A stretch of DNA of 64,000 bases from Sorex araneus (Eukaryota > Chordata > Mammalia > Eulipotyphla > Soricidae). Where the stretch lies: assembly GCF_027595985.1 (NCBI RefSeq), contig NC_073308.1, positions 11,237,928-11,301,927 on the forward strand, in the 5' to 3' direction. A program made the translations under genes and the position numbers. The notes under the pieces are model-generated. The model was not told the origin of the DNA and did no database searches. It was given only the letters and a program-made list of their open reading frames with translations. This document shows, piece after piece, positions 12,640 to 23,319 of the stretch (position 1 is the stretch's first letter; each line of letters starts with the position of its first letter).

Positions 12640-13170
12640 GTTGTCCTTTCTTAATGTTGCAGTGAAATCATGAAGTTTGCTCATAAATGGGTGGATAGGC
12701 AAAACATTAGGCTGAGTGAAATGAGTTAGAAGAAGGACAGACAAAGAATGATAGCAGTCATGTGGGATATAAAAAACATAATATGCCACCAGTACCCAAG
12801 GACAGCGGAAATGAGGGTCAGGAGGACTGGCCATGGTGGGAAGCTTGCCACCGTGGGGGGGGGGGGGCAAAGGGCAGTTAGGATAGAGAAGGGATGGCTA
12901 TGACAATGCTGAAAGTAAGTAAAGAGATATACATGATAGCCTGTCAGTACTTGAACTGCAAACCATAATACCCGAAAGGAGAGAGAGGAGAAAAGTGCCT
13001 GCCATAGAGGCAGACCGGGCGTAGAAGTTGCAAGGAGAGAAACAGGGACATTGGTGGTAGGAAATGGTGAAGGGACCAATGTTGGAACACTGTATGACTG
13101 AAACCCAAACATGAACAACTCTATAACTGTGAATCTCAAGGTGATTTAATAAAAAAATAAATAAGTAAAA
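12640..13170 (+). mobile_element. L1 LINE 3' end
   Basis: Typical L1 tail: the region around gaaatgagttagaagaagga (terminal ORF2 motif), a 3' UTR with a G-run (12857-12868), then tcaaggtgatttaataaaaa and an A-rich tail. The body is 5'-truncated, with only the last 0.5 kb present. Confidence 0.85.
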
Positions 13171-15558
13171 AATGTTACTTTTTCCATGTAGAAGGCATAT
13201 TGAGTATATAGGCATAGAAGTGAAAACTGCCTGGCAGAGGTCTCAGAGTCTCTGAGAGGTCAGAAGAAAGCATGGGGTAAGCATGAAGTAAGCTTTGCGG
13301 AGGACTGCACCCAGGGAGTGAGTGTGCCTCCTGGCCAGTTTCCATTCACAGCCAACAGGCCACCAGTCCATTTTGGAGGAAGCAAATCTGTAGATCTAAG
13401 AGACAGTTATCTTGAGCAAACTTTTGTGTCGTCCTGGGGGGCTGCTCCCAAGTTATTCTGAGAAAATTGCACAATCCTTTGGCCTTCAGGAGGGCAGAGA
13501 CTCATTTTTTCTTTCGGGATAGTAAATCCATGACCCTATGTAGGCCTGTGACACCTGCCCATGAATCTGTGATCGTAGAACAAGTTCTGCTCTTCCTGTC
13601 CAAGTCTTGTCTCGCTGAGGGTCCCTGAAAGTCCCTTGAAGAATGTAGCCAGTCATTCCTTGCCACTCCTGACTGGAGAGGAGGAGGGGTCTGCAGGAGG
13701 CTGGAGGGGACGACACTGCTGTAGGCATCACCTAAGAGTTAAGATGAAATTTGAAAATAAACTGGTGCTCTGTGATGATGGTCTTATCCAGGTTAACTGA
13801 GGTCCCAGTTCCACGAGCTGAGGTAATTTCATCCCTTAAAGACAGATCCCCAATGCACCTTATTCTACAGCAAGACACACAAAGGCTGAACCTCTCTAAA
13901 TCCCTCCAAGGAGAAACTATTAGACCCAGGTTCTACTGCCTGCTGAGAGCAATGGAGAGGTACAGTTTATGTTACTATGGCCAGATGGGCCCCTGTGTGG
14001 CCCCTGTGTTTTCCAAGAAACACAGGTAAAAATAGAATTGATGGGGACCGTGGCATAAGACTGGACAACCAAGCCAAAGGACAGGGTAGAGGGTTCAGGA
14101 AGGAAACAGGTTAGAAGGGCACCAAGGTCAGAACAGAGTTGAGAAACACTGTGGTTGATCACTCTGGGACTGGCATAACTAAGTGGCCACAACAGTGCAG
14201 AATCCTTGTGGAAAACTGACAATGTCTCACCCTTTCATATTTGCAGAAAAGCTGGGGACGGAAAAAGAACTGGCTAGTCTGATGTAGGCAAGTCCTAGGT
14301 ATCTGATCCTCAGCCCAGCACATAAGGAAAGCATCTTCTCCAGACTTGACACCACAGCTCATAAAAGCAGCCTTGATCACCAATGAAGTTTTTGCTCTCA
14401 CCTTGAGAGAACAGACGTGGTCTGCACATCAGGCCACCTGGTTCTCAGGAAAACAATGCTTTGCTTTGGTCCAGAGCCTGGTCCATGTGTCCTAGACTCA
14501 GCGCTCTAACCTCTGAACTCCAGCCCAATGTGGGAATGTTGCAAAAAGCAGAAGAGACTCTGAGAAGGGGCAAATACATGACCATACTCATGACTGAAGG
14601 AGCTGAGGGAAGCATAAGCAGACAGACAGAAATGTCTAAATTCTCACAATAATCTACAAACTACAAGCTCGCTGTTCTCTCAGAAAATCACAGAGATGGC
14701 TAAAGATCTAATAATCTCAATGTCAAACAATCTTGAGATAACCTGGAGTTGTCCCAAACTGTTTGCACAAGATTAAATCAGCAGGACAATCTGGCGACAT
14801 GTCTGCAAATTTCCAGAAACTTTCATGCTTCTGACTAGTGTTCCACTTCTAGGAAATCAGCCCAAGGAAATGATCTAAACATTTGGATTATTAGGTCAAG
14901 CTGTGGGTTTTTAAGAAAACAAGTGTTTTCATGTTACCTTAAAGATGTCTATGGGCATCCTTAAAGATGTCTGTAACCCTGAGAAATTATCTCAGGCACA
15001 GGAACTCTGCAGAGAGTTCAGGCTCCTTCTGCTCCTCTTCAACTAGTGTCTGGGTGTGCTCATCTACACTGAGACCTGTAGACCTTTTCCTCCTGCCCTG
15101 ACTAGCTACTTCTTCATGCTTCCAAATCGGAATTCCCAGAGCATATATCAAACTACACACGCTGTTTGTTGGGTTTTTTTTCCAGTAGAATATTCTACCA
15201 GCCTCAGTCAAATGTTGACCCAAATATGCAGCTTCTGGCCCAGGAGTTGAGGACAAGCTGGATGAATTTCTGGGACAGAAGAAGGGATACACAAGGGTCT
15301 GTAATTGGGAGCAACAATCTGTAAACTGGGGATTAAAAGCAGGACTGTCCAATAGTATGCACTATTTCAACAAGATGGGTTTATCCATAAAAGTTAATAG
15401 AAACATGTTTAAAATGATGATTTGAAAACTGCTGAATGTTTTATTATAACATAAGAAGAGCAAGTTATAAAATGTGGCCCCAGTATATCGTTAATTAGCT
15501 GAAGATAATGTAGCTACTATAAATGCTTGATAAATAAATGCTAGATGGAGGAATGAGG
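13171..15558. other. No feature recognised
   Basis: About 2.4 kb of apparently unique non-coding sequence. No SINE, L1 or exon was recognised. Confidence 0.5.

Positions 15559-15608
<50 letters not shown>
15559..15608. repeat. (GATA)n microsatellite
   Basis: About 12 uninterrupted tetranucleotide units. Confidence 0.97.
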
Positions 15609-16735
15609 GGAAAAATTAAGTAATTATATATCAAAATTTTCTCTCCTGAGGAAAAGGATGAAGTGGATTTCCTCACTGCATGCTGGGAGCACAACCTAGA
15701 GCAGTGAAACTCATATCACAGCAATCCTTTCTGTGAAACCAGGAGAGGGTACAAGGAGACAGAGGGTCCTTGCTGGGCCGTCACTGATATGGCTAAGATG
15801 TTTAGAAGAGTTCACAGGTCAACTTTGGTAGCAATGGTGGCTGTGACATTGTCTTTCTCTGGTGAGCTTGGAGAGGATACCTAGGAAGATACAATGAGAA
15901 TATCAACTGACTGACAGCTGGATACTACCTGCACCCCAAAGAGAGCCCAGCCAGATTCAGGGAGTCCAAGCAAGTGGAGGTTCAAGCCAGATGGCTACTG
16001 TTCTGCTCGAGCCACAGGCTTGTCAGGAGGAAAACATGGAACCCCTGTGGAGCAGAGACCCACCCTGACAGCCCGCTGGAGACAGTCTCTCCCCACACAC
16101 ACTGACACCCTGTCCCACAAAGTTATCCTCACACCCCCAGAGCCCCTCCAATTATCCTGTCACAGCCTGATGTGGCTGGGAAGAACCTCTGGAAGTGCAG
16201 AGATCACCTGTCCTCACACACCCAGAAGCTCACTGCCATGTCTGCAGGGGACACCTGGGACTGCAGTGTCAGGGTCCATACAGTCTGGTCGGGCAGGACA
16301 TGGAGGTCACTCATCTCAAGCCTTCCCTGAACATCTTTCCTGCACCCAACCCTGTGCCTCTTTGCAGATCAGAAAGCCTCCACACAGTAAAGGAAAGGCT
16401 GGGAAGGTCTGCCTAAGTCTCTGGGTGATGTGGCCTCTCAGTTCCTAGCTCCGTATCAGTGGAGACTTCCAAACATTGCTGCAGGATCTCACTAACAACA
16501 CACAGGGCTGAGTGCCACATCTGGTATAGAAACAGGCTTCAGTAACTCCTAGAAGTGACAATAATGATACTGGTCCTTTTTAAGTTCACTATAGATGGGT
16601 AGTACTTAACCAAACCAGCTACCATCACCATCACCATCAGTCCTCTTATCTATTTTTAAAAGTTTTGAGGTATTGTGATTTGCAATATTGTTTGTGGTGG
16701 TTTCATGAATGTACCCATTTTATTTAGAACACTTC
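15609..16735. other. No feature recognised
   Basis: Non-coding DNA. The 142-codon frame at 16020-16448 shows no recognisable domain. Confidence 0.5.
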
Positions 16736-16893
16736 CCAGGGCTAGTACAGGTACAGCAGGTAGGGCATTTTTCTTTGCACATAGCCAACCCAGGTTTGAT
16801 CCCCAGCATATGATTGTCTGAGCCTGCCAGGTAATCTCTGAACACAGAGGCAGGAGTAAGTGGGGTGAGGCCTAAAAACAAAAAACAAAAAAG
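16736..16893 (+). mobile_element. SINE, diverged
   Basis: Weak head (gggctagtacaggtacagca), clear ccaacccaggtttgatcccc, shortened body and an A-rich tail with aaaaacaaaaaacaaaaaag. Confidence 0.8.
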
Positions 16894-17378
16894 AACATAC
16901 CTCAAGCAAGCATAAGGTATTAGAGGTTGACAGATATTTTATATTTACTTCAATTTGGGGAGTCTTCTGTGTGGCACAAGTAGTGGGTAAAGGAGCTCTA
17001 AATCAAGATCAGCAGTGACGTTCCTCTTGCATGCTCCTACTGAACTATACTTGGCATTTCTTTCCAGTCCTGAGAATATGATGACCTCCCCCCTAGCAGT
17101 CCTCATGGAAGCAAATGCCTTTCAAAGTCAGTTCTGCCTGTTGTCAGAGAAGTGAGAAAGTCTGAACCCCACTGCTACCACATCTGATTCCCCAACACAC
17201 ATGTACCTGGAAGGGAAGGCCCACCCAAGCAAGGTCATGCCCTACAAAGGAAAACACAGATTAGACCAGGAATATTAAAAGAAAATGGGAGATATCCAGG
17301 AGGTTCTTTTGCAAGTCTTCTCCTACAAGTGGGAGGCTATCTGTGACATTTTTATAATTTTGCAGCCCTAAAGGGCAG

Positions 17379-17600
17379 GTGGAACCCAATAGTACACAAA
17401 TAGGTCATGACTTCGTTCTGAGACTCTGCCTCTATATCCATATTCCTGGATTCAAGGGGGCAAAATGGAGGCCAACACTAGCAGAAGTAATTAGGCCCAA
17501 CCAGATCCTTCCTGGATCAGAAGAACCACCTGCAAAGGAGGTGAAATACACTGCTTTTGAAATAAAAACCCAACTGGATCAATACCTTACAGGATACTAA
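17379..17600 (+). other. 73-codon open frame just before LTR-like repeat copy 1
   Basis: The frame ends 20 nt before the LTR-like repeat begins. It follows a pyrimidine/AG sequence (tttttataattttgcag) that could pass for a splice acceptor. The product contains PGFKGAKWRPTLAEV. I do not recognise a family. It could be the decayed end of a retroviral gene beside its LTR or a chance frame; only position suggests the former. Confidence 0.2.
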
Positions 17601-17619
17601 ATCATTATGACCTGTAGAG

Positions 17620-18697
17620 TAACATTGGTTTGTCCTTTCTCCTCCACAGCAAGGAGCTAAGGTTTACTGAGTAACACCCATCACAGTGCTCCTGAAGCAC
17701 TCCTATTTCCTCAGTATTCATCTTTAACTTCTCTGTGCTGTGCTTTCTCTGTCAATCACTCATTTCCCATAACCAGAACCTGTGACTTGTAAGGTCAGAC
17801 CCTTCTAAGGACTCTGGGTTTTGTATTTGCAAGTGAAATGTTGCTTTTCTCTTTCCCATATGTCCTTTGCATAGTTTACTTTAGAGCAATGTCCTTTTTG
17901 TATAGACACAGGATGACAGCTAATGCTATATTTTGGTAACCTGGGACTTGGAATATTTACTCCTGAGCATCTGTCACATTTACTTGACGTAAGCCTCAGT
18001 TGCCCTTAGTTCCTAGCACCCAAAAGCAGGGTCCCAATGAAGGGACTGGATGAGCCCAAGGCAAGCTATAAGCTACTCTGACATCGAAACAAGACAGGCC
18101 AAATGCCATAAAACTTATAATAAGAGCACAGTCATGGACAAATTCTGTCATGACCCAAGCAGAAGTGACTGAACAAGAACCACCCTGCAGGGATTAGGAA
18201 GGACTAATCTGAGCACTGTAGTCTGGAATCCAAAATGAGATGTCCCCAGGAGAGCCACCCTATAAGCTTAATATATCTCTTACTGTGTCCATACAAAATG
18301 ACTAGAAAGTTTATTAAGAAGTAAATTTAAGATGATTGTTTATGGACTAAGGAAAGGAGAAGTATATCCTTAGATGAAAAACATGCCCTATGTTTTTCTC
18401 ATAGCAGGACATCTTTGCCTTAGAAGAGCTTCCCTAACATCTGAAAGAAGGGTTTTCATATGTTGATTGTGCTATCTGATGCATGTGTATTTGCTACCCT
18501 TAACCAGTGGAGGTTGAGACTAGCTTGAGGGACAGGAGGAGACAGGAATGAGGGGCAGTGTGAGGCTGGAACAGGCATGCAGGTAGAATGGAATAAACTG
18601 CGGGACAGAGATTGGAATAAACAGTGACTGGCGACCCTGTTCCGTCCTTCACACATCTGTTGACTGCGGCTGCAGACTGGGGTGGGGAAGCAGCTCA
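17620..18697 (+). repeat. LTR-like repeat, copy 1
   Basis: It shares order and sequence with 28310-29440 over its whole length, for example gtttacttta(g/a)agcaatg, gcagggtcccaa/gacga, gagcactgtagtctg, tataagcttaatatatctct and gaataaactgc. Near the right end are two AATAAA signals (18592 and about 18615) followed by ctgttccgtccttcac and a C/T-rich stretch. This is the arrangement of a U3-R-U5 LTR. The exact boundaries and terminal TG/CA are not certain. Confidence 0.55.
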
Positions 18698-19899
18698 TGG
18701 GAACCAAATGCATGTGGAGGAAGAGAATACACATTTATTTACTGAATACACAATGATCCATTTCCTGAAATTTCCAGAAGTCCTGTTCTGGCCTTGTAAT
18801 TCTGCAGAATCTTGTCTGCTACGCATTTCATCTCATGTTCATAACTTTGGGTTTAGAAAGCACTAGGCCAGGCACCAGGGCTTCTGGGTGTTTCGTTGAA
18901 AGTGCTTCCCTGGACATAGAGTGGTCTGAGTCTTCTCAGTGTCCTTGCAACCAAGAGGCCTTGACAGGAGCCTACCACAGTCTGTACTGAGTGTTGACCT
19001 GGAACTGCCTCTAGTGGCTGTTCTGCCTTAGTTTGCCACAGCCCAAGGAGAAATGAGCACTCCCTCAGAACTAAAAAACTGCATGGACTTTCATCAGAAA
19101 AACATCAGCAATCCACTTGGCAAATACCTATGACTTCTTTCCTGCATACCCAGTTACCACCCCTCATTAAAAAAAAAAATCACAAAGTACAGCTGAAATC
19201 TGAAAGCTATGTTCCCTTTATCTTTGGAAAACTGCATCTTTCACCTTCTTTTTGATCAAGAACCTTAAACTCCAATTCCCTAGACTAGATTCCATTCCTG
19301 CCAGTGGGCTGGAGAAAAGTAATGGGCCAGAGAGTGACCTTCCCCTGGGAAGATGGGAACAACACTGGCCTCCCTTGTATCCACGGCCACCCAGTCCAAA
19401 ACAGGGAGTCCAGAACTAGTTACTCTATTGAAAGCTCTGTGATCACAGGAGTCAACTATCTTTCATAAGAATCTACTTTGATGCTAGAAAGATTTCATGT
19501 GATTGCAACTATTACCTTTTTCTAACTTTTTCTTTCTTTCTGATAGTATTCATGGAAATTATTATGATAATTTTCAGAGATCAGGAAAGTACAACTTATC
19601 ATTTATATAGTGTTAACAGCTTATCTAATTCCACGTGGGTCATTTTTTAGTCCAACAGTTCTTGCTCTTGTGAAGTTACAAAACAAGGATGTAGATGAAG
19701 AGAAGTTAATGGCCCACCAAAGGTTGCCATGTGCTCTGCTTTATCCACCTCTACCAGGAGGCTCAGTCCACTTTGCTAAAGCCATTGGCCAGAGAGCCAT
19801 AGCCAAAGCTAGAGGGGGTAGAGCTTCACTTGCTTCACTTTAATTACTAAACACAACACACATATAGTTTAATAGCTTTTAAAACAATTTCCATACATA
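18698..19899. other. No feature recognised
   Basis: Apparently unique non-coding sequence; nothing beyond a short A-run at 19169-19181. Confidence 0.5.
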
Positions 19900-20620
19900 A
19901 TCCTAGGATTTTTCAAAAAAATGGTATATTCCCTTTGTTAATTTTGATATAACTGACACATTAATTTCAGCTGTACAAAACAATGGTTTGATATTTATGT
20001 ATATTGAAAATAGTTATTATAACTTTAGTTACAATTCATCACTGCACATAATTACAACTTTATTTTTCTCGTGTTGAAAACTTTTAAGATCTCTTAGCAA
20101 CTACAAGTACACAGTACTGTTAACTATGATCATCAGATTTATTGTACATTATATTGCCAGGAAAAATCAGGAGTTTCTTCTTATCTGAAGAATACTGCAT
20201 CATGTATGTGTTGCCACATGTTTTTAATCTATCTATCCATTAATGGACAATTTGCTTGCTATTGAAAGTAAAGCTGCCAATGGTACCCATAAGGGAATGC
20301 AGATACCTTTTTGAGATAGTGAAATTTTCTTCAGTTAAATACGAGAAGTAGAAATACTGGATTATTTGGTGATTTTATCTTTTTACTTTTGAGAAACCTC
20401 CATATTATTCCCCAAGAGTAGCTATACTAATTTGCATTCATACCAACAGCGCCCCTTTTTTCCACATCTTTGCCAATATTTGCTATATTTTTTATGATAA
20501 TTTGCATTATCAGTGCTTTGGCACATCGCCTGTATTTCAAGTTAGCATAGCATTAGTTTAGCATTTCAAGTTCTGTAAAGATTTCTGCAAAGGGAAATCT
20601 CTGCAGATGAAATATGTATA
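19900..20620 (-). mobile_element. Old L1 LINE 3' region
   Basis: Reverse-strand L1 signature. The early part resembles the 3' UTR of old L1M elements (gttaattttgatataactga, ttcagctgtacaaaacaatg). The later part resembles the end of ORF2 read backwards (attccccaagagtagctata, tttgcattcataccaacagc, tttgccaatatttgct). Confidence 0.8.
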
Positions 20621-20710
20621 AATGAATGTACTTGCATAGGTATTTACTTAGAAACAGAACCTCATTTCAGTTTTTATTATGTATTTTTGCAATCTAAATA
20701 AACAGCAAAG

Positions 20711-20939
20711 CAATGCCAATGATTTTGCTTGAGCAGGCACCAGTAATGTCTCCATTGTGAGACTTCTTGTTACTGTTTTTGGCATATCAAATACGCCATG
20801 GGTAGCTTGCCAGGTTCTGCCATGCAGGCGGGATACTTGCTGGGCTCTCTGAGAGGATGAAGTAATCATACCTGGGTCAGCCTTGAGCAAGGCAAACACC
20901 CTACCCGCTGTGCTATTGCTCCAGCCCAATGCCAATGAT
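20711..20939 (-). mobile_element. Second-body SINE, full length, with 13-nt target duplication
   Basis: The reverse head (accctacccgctgtgctatt, gctccagccc) is joined to a different body containing gcaccagtaatgtctccatt, ttactgtttttggcatatca and gggtagcttgccaggttctg. Perfect direct repeats caatgccaatgat at 20711-20723 and 20927-20939 mark the insertion. Confidence 0.93.
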
Positions 20940-21044
20940 AAGGAGGAAAATACTAGTGGATTGTTTTTTCTCCTATTCCTGTATTTCAGAAGCATCTGCT
21001 TGTGTCTCATAGCTCTTTGAAACTAGTAGTTGTGTATAATTGTG

Positions 21045-21243
21045 CATTTGTTTTTTATTTATTTGGGGGTGTGGGGAGTAGAGAATGGAGGGTTTCGGCC
21101 ACACCAATGGTGTCCAGGGCTTACTTATGACTCAGCTCAGGGCTCACTCCTGGTGGTGCTTAGGGAACTATGTGGGGTGCTGGGGATAGAATATGGATCA
21201 GCCACATGCAATATGAGCACCCACTGCAGTATCTCTTCAGTCC
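21045..21243 (-). mobile_element. SINE, old
   Basis: T-rich start, then ggccacaccaatggtgtcca, tcagggctcactcctggtgg and gtatctcttcagtcc. Strongly diverged. Confidence 0.75.
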
Positions 21244-21611
21244 ATCATTTCCAATATGTTTTAAGCAACTATAGTTGGTCAGAGAAATAACTTTTGTTAA
21301 ACCACTAGTGAATTTCAACCACTACCGTAAAATTTTCCAGTTCACGTTTTTGACCTAATACTAAATATACTTTACATTTTAAAATAATTTTAAATAATTT
21401 CATGGATTCTCCAAAGCTTTCTGAACATACAGGTCTGTTTTGAATTATGTGTGTGGTAGTCATGGTCTCAGATTGCTGGATTCTATGCTAGCAGGCATGC
21501 TGCTATGGCAACACTGCACAGATATAACTGACCATTCTCTGTTCTAAGAAGTGCGTGGGGGTAGTCCCACAAACTGTGCAAGGATACAGGTTTCATGTAC
21601 TAGAAAAGCAA

Positions 21612-21800
21612 ACTATTGGGGGTTAGGAGATATAGTAAAAAAGTTAAGGAGTTTCCCTGGCATCTAACTCGGGTTGGAATCCCTCCTACCATGCCTGTAT
21701 GGTCCTCCACATACACAGGATCCCACTAGGGGTCGATCCTGAGCACAGAACCAAGAATAGTCTCTGAGCTCTACTTGGTGGTCTAAAGTCTGCGCCCAAT
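21612..21800 (+). mobile_element. SINE, old
   Basis: gggggttaggagatatagta head and gatcctgagcacagaaccaa body, highly diverged. Confidence 0.65.
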
Positions 21801-22209
21801 TTTTTTAAATCAATGTACAAGATTTCTATCAATATTTTAATAAACTGGAGATGCATTCCACCTGTTTATTACATTTTTGGTGTAAATAATTTCACAGGCT
21901 TTTAAATTTCATTTAACATAAAACTGAAGATTCAATGATTTTTAAAAAATTTAATGAGGCTACCCTTAAGCCAAAGTAGCTTTCACATGTGTAAAATTTT
22001 ATTCTTTGAACTGCAGTACTCAAACCCTCTGCTCCTAAAAAATCTTAAGAGGTTATTTTAGGTTCCCCATTGTTTTACTTTCTGTAAATGTTGTAAATAT
22101 ATGCATAATATGTGTATATTATGCATATTGTGTGTATATATGTATATATACACAAAAATCTGATGTATAGGTAAGAAGTGCTTAGAGTAAAATTTACAAT
22201 TTAAAATAT
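21801..22209. other. AT-rich segment with a 13-bp perfect palindromic arm pair
   Basis: AT-rich DNA. At 22099-22128 the arms ATATGCATAATAT and ATATTATGCATAT flank the loop gtgt. No other feature is seen. Confidence 0.7.
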
Positions 22210-22915
22210 TTAAAGGAAGGAACCAAGCAGCTCACTGCAGGGATGGCTCCCAACCATGAGCTGGGCTGATTTCACCAGGGCACCTCAGATGGGAGCAGCC
22301 ATCCTCTCTCTGCCTGCACCAGAGGAACCCTGGCAGCTGCAAACTTCCAGAACCCAATGCCGCCAGGCTTATGGACCATCCTCACAGGCGCATCCCAGGC
22401 CCCACATACAAGAGACTAAATCTGCAGAAAAACCCAGGTATGCGGGACCAGTGACTGAAAACGCCAGGTCTCACGGGGACAGTACTGGGATGCCCCTCCC
22501 CATCTCCCTGTCCTTCCGGTTCCTGGCTGTCCCGCCCACGAACCCCCAGGTGCCATTTAAACACAGTAATGGCCATGACCCAGAGACTCACAAATGAATC
22601 TTAGAACCGAGCAGCTTGCTGCAGATATGGCTCAGGACCACAATCATTTAAATTTATATGATCCCAGGAGGCAGCCATCATACTTTGTTGCTGTTATTGA
22701 ATCACTATGAGATAAACTCTTAAAGACATCTTATACTATCCATAACAAGCAATTCAGAATAAATTATCTAGCACCTGCCTGTAGGGTAGACTGGAGTGTG
22801 GTGGGAAACTTCAAAGTACTGGTGGTAGGAAGGTGTGATGGTGATGGGGTTGGTGTTGAAATATTGAATGTGATCAATTATTGTGAAAATTAAATAAAAA
22901 TTTTTAATTAAATAT
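22210..22915 (+). mobile_element. Unrecognised 0.7 kb retroposon family, copy A (most complete)
   Basis: Defined by comparison inside the window. Shared blocks in order: aacccaggtatgcgggacca, tgactgaaaacgccaggtct, ggccatgacccagagactca, tcagaataaattatctagca, gtggtgggaaacttcaaagt and gttgaaatattgaatgtgat. It ends with aattaaataaaaatttttaa, so it has an AATAAA and A-rich tail. No long frame is present, so it is non-autonomous. Confidence 0.75.
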
Positions 22916-22923
22916 TTAAAGGA

Positions 22924-23092
22924 GGGGCTGGAAAGATAGTACAGTGGAGAGGACACTGGCTTTGCATGCAGCTGACCCAGACTTGATCCCCAGCATTCCA
23001 TACAGTCCCCTGAGCCTACCAGGAATGATGCCGGAGTGCAGAGCCAGGATAACCCTAAGAATTACTGCCTGCGGTCCAAAGACAAAAATCAA
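22924..23092 (+). mobile_element. SINE inserted directly behind repeat copy A
   Basis: gggctggaaagatagtacag to agacaaaaatcaattaatta. It abuts the tail of the preceding repeat, consistent with insertion into its A-rich end. Confidence 0.88.
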
Positions 23093-23319
23093 TTAATTAA
23101 TTAATCAATTTTTTTTAAATCTCAATGAAAAATCTGTAGAACAGAAAATACTTTTAAGTCATGGTTTAAAATGGATGCCTTAAGATATGTGAGCAAAATA
23201 AAATAATCTAAAGTGAAAGGAGAAAAGTATAAAGTAGAGAAATTAATGAAGGATGAGAGCAACTGATGAAAGTGAAAAATTCGATAAAACAACTTCTGAT
23301 CTAGAAAATAGCGGAGACT

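Noticed and set aside
15559-15608. CRISPR-like direct repeats
   Set aside because: A simple GATA microsatellite without spacers, in a mammalian genome.
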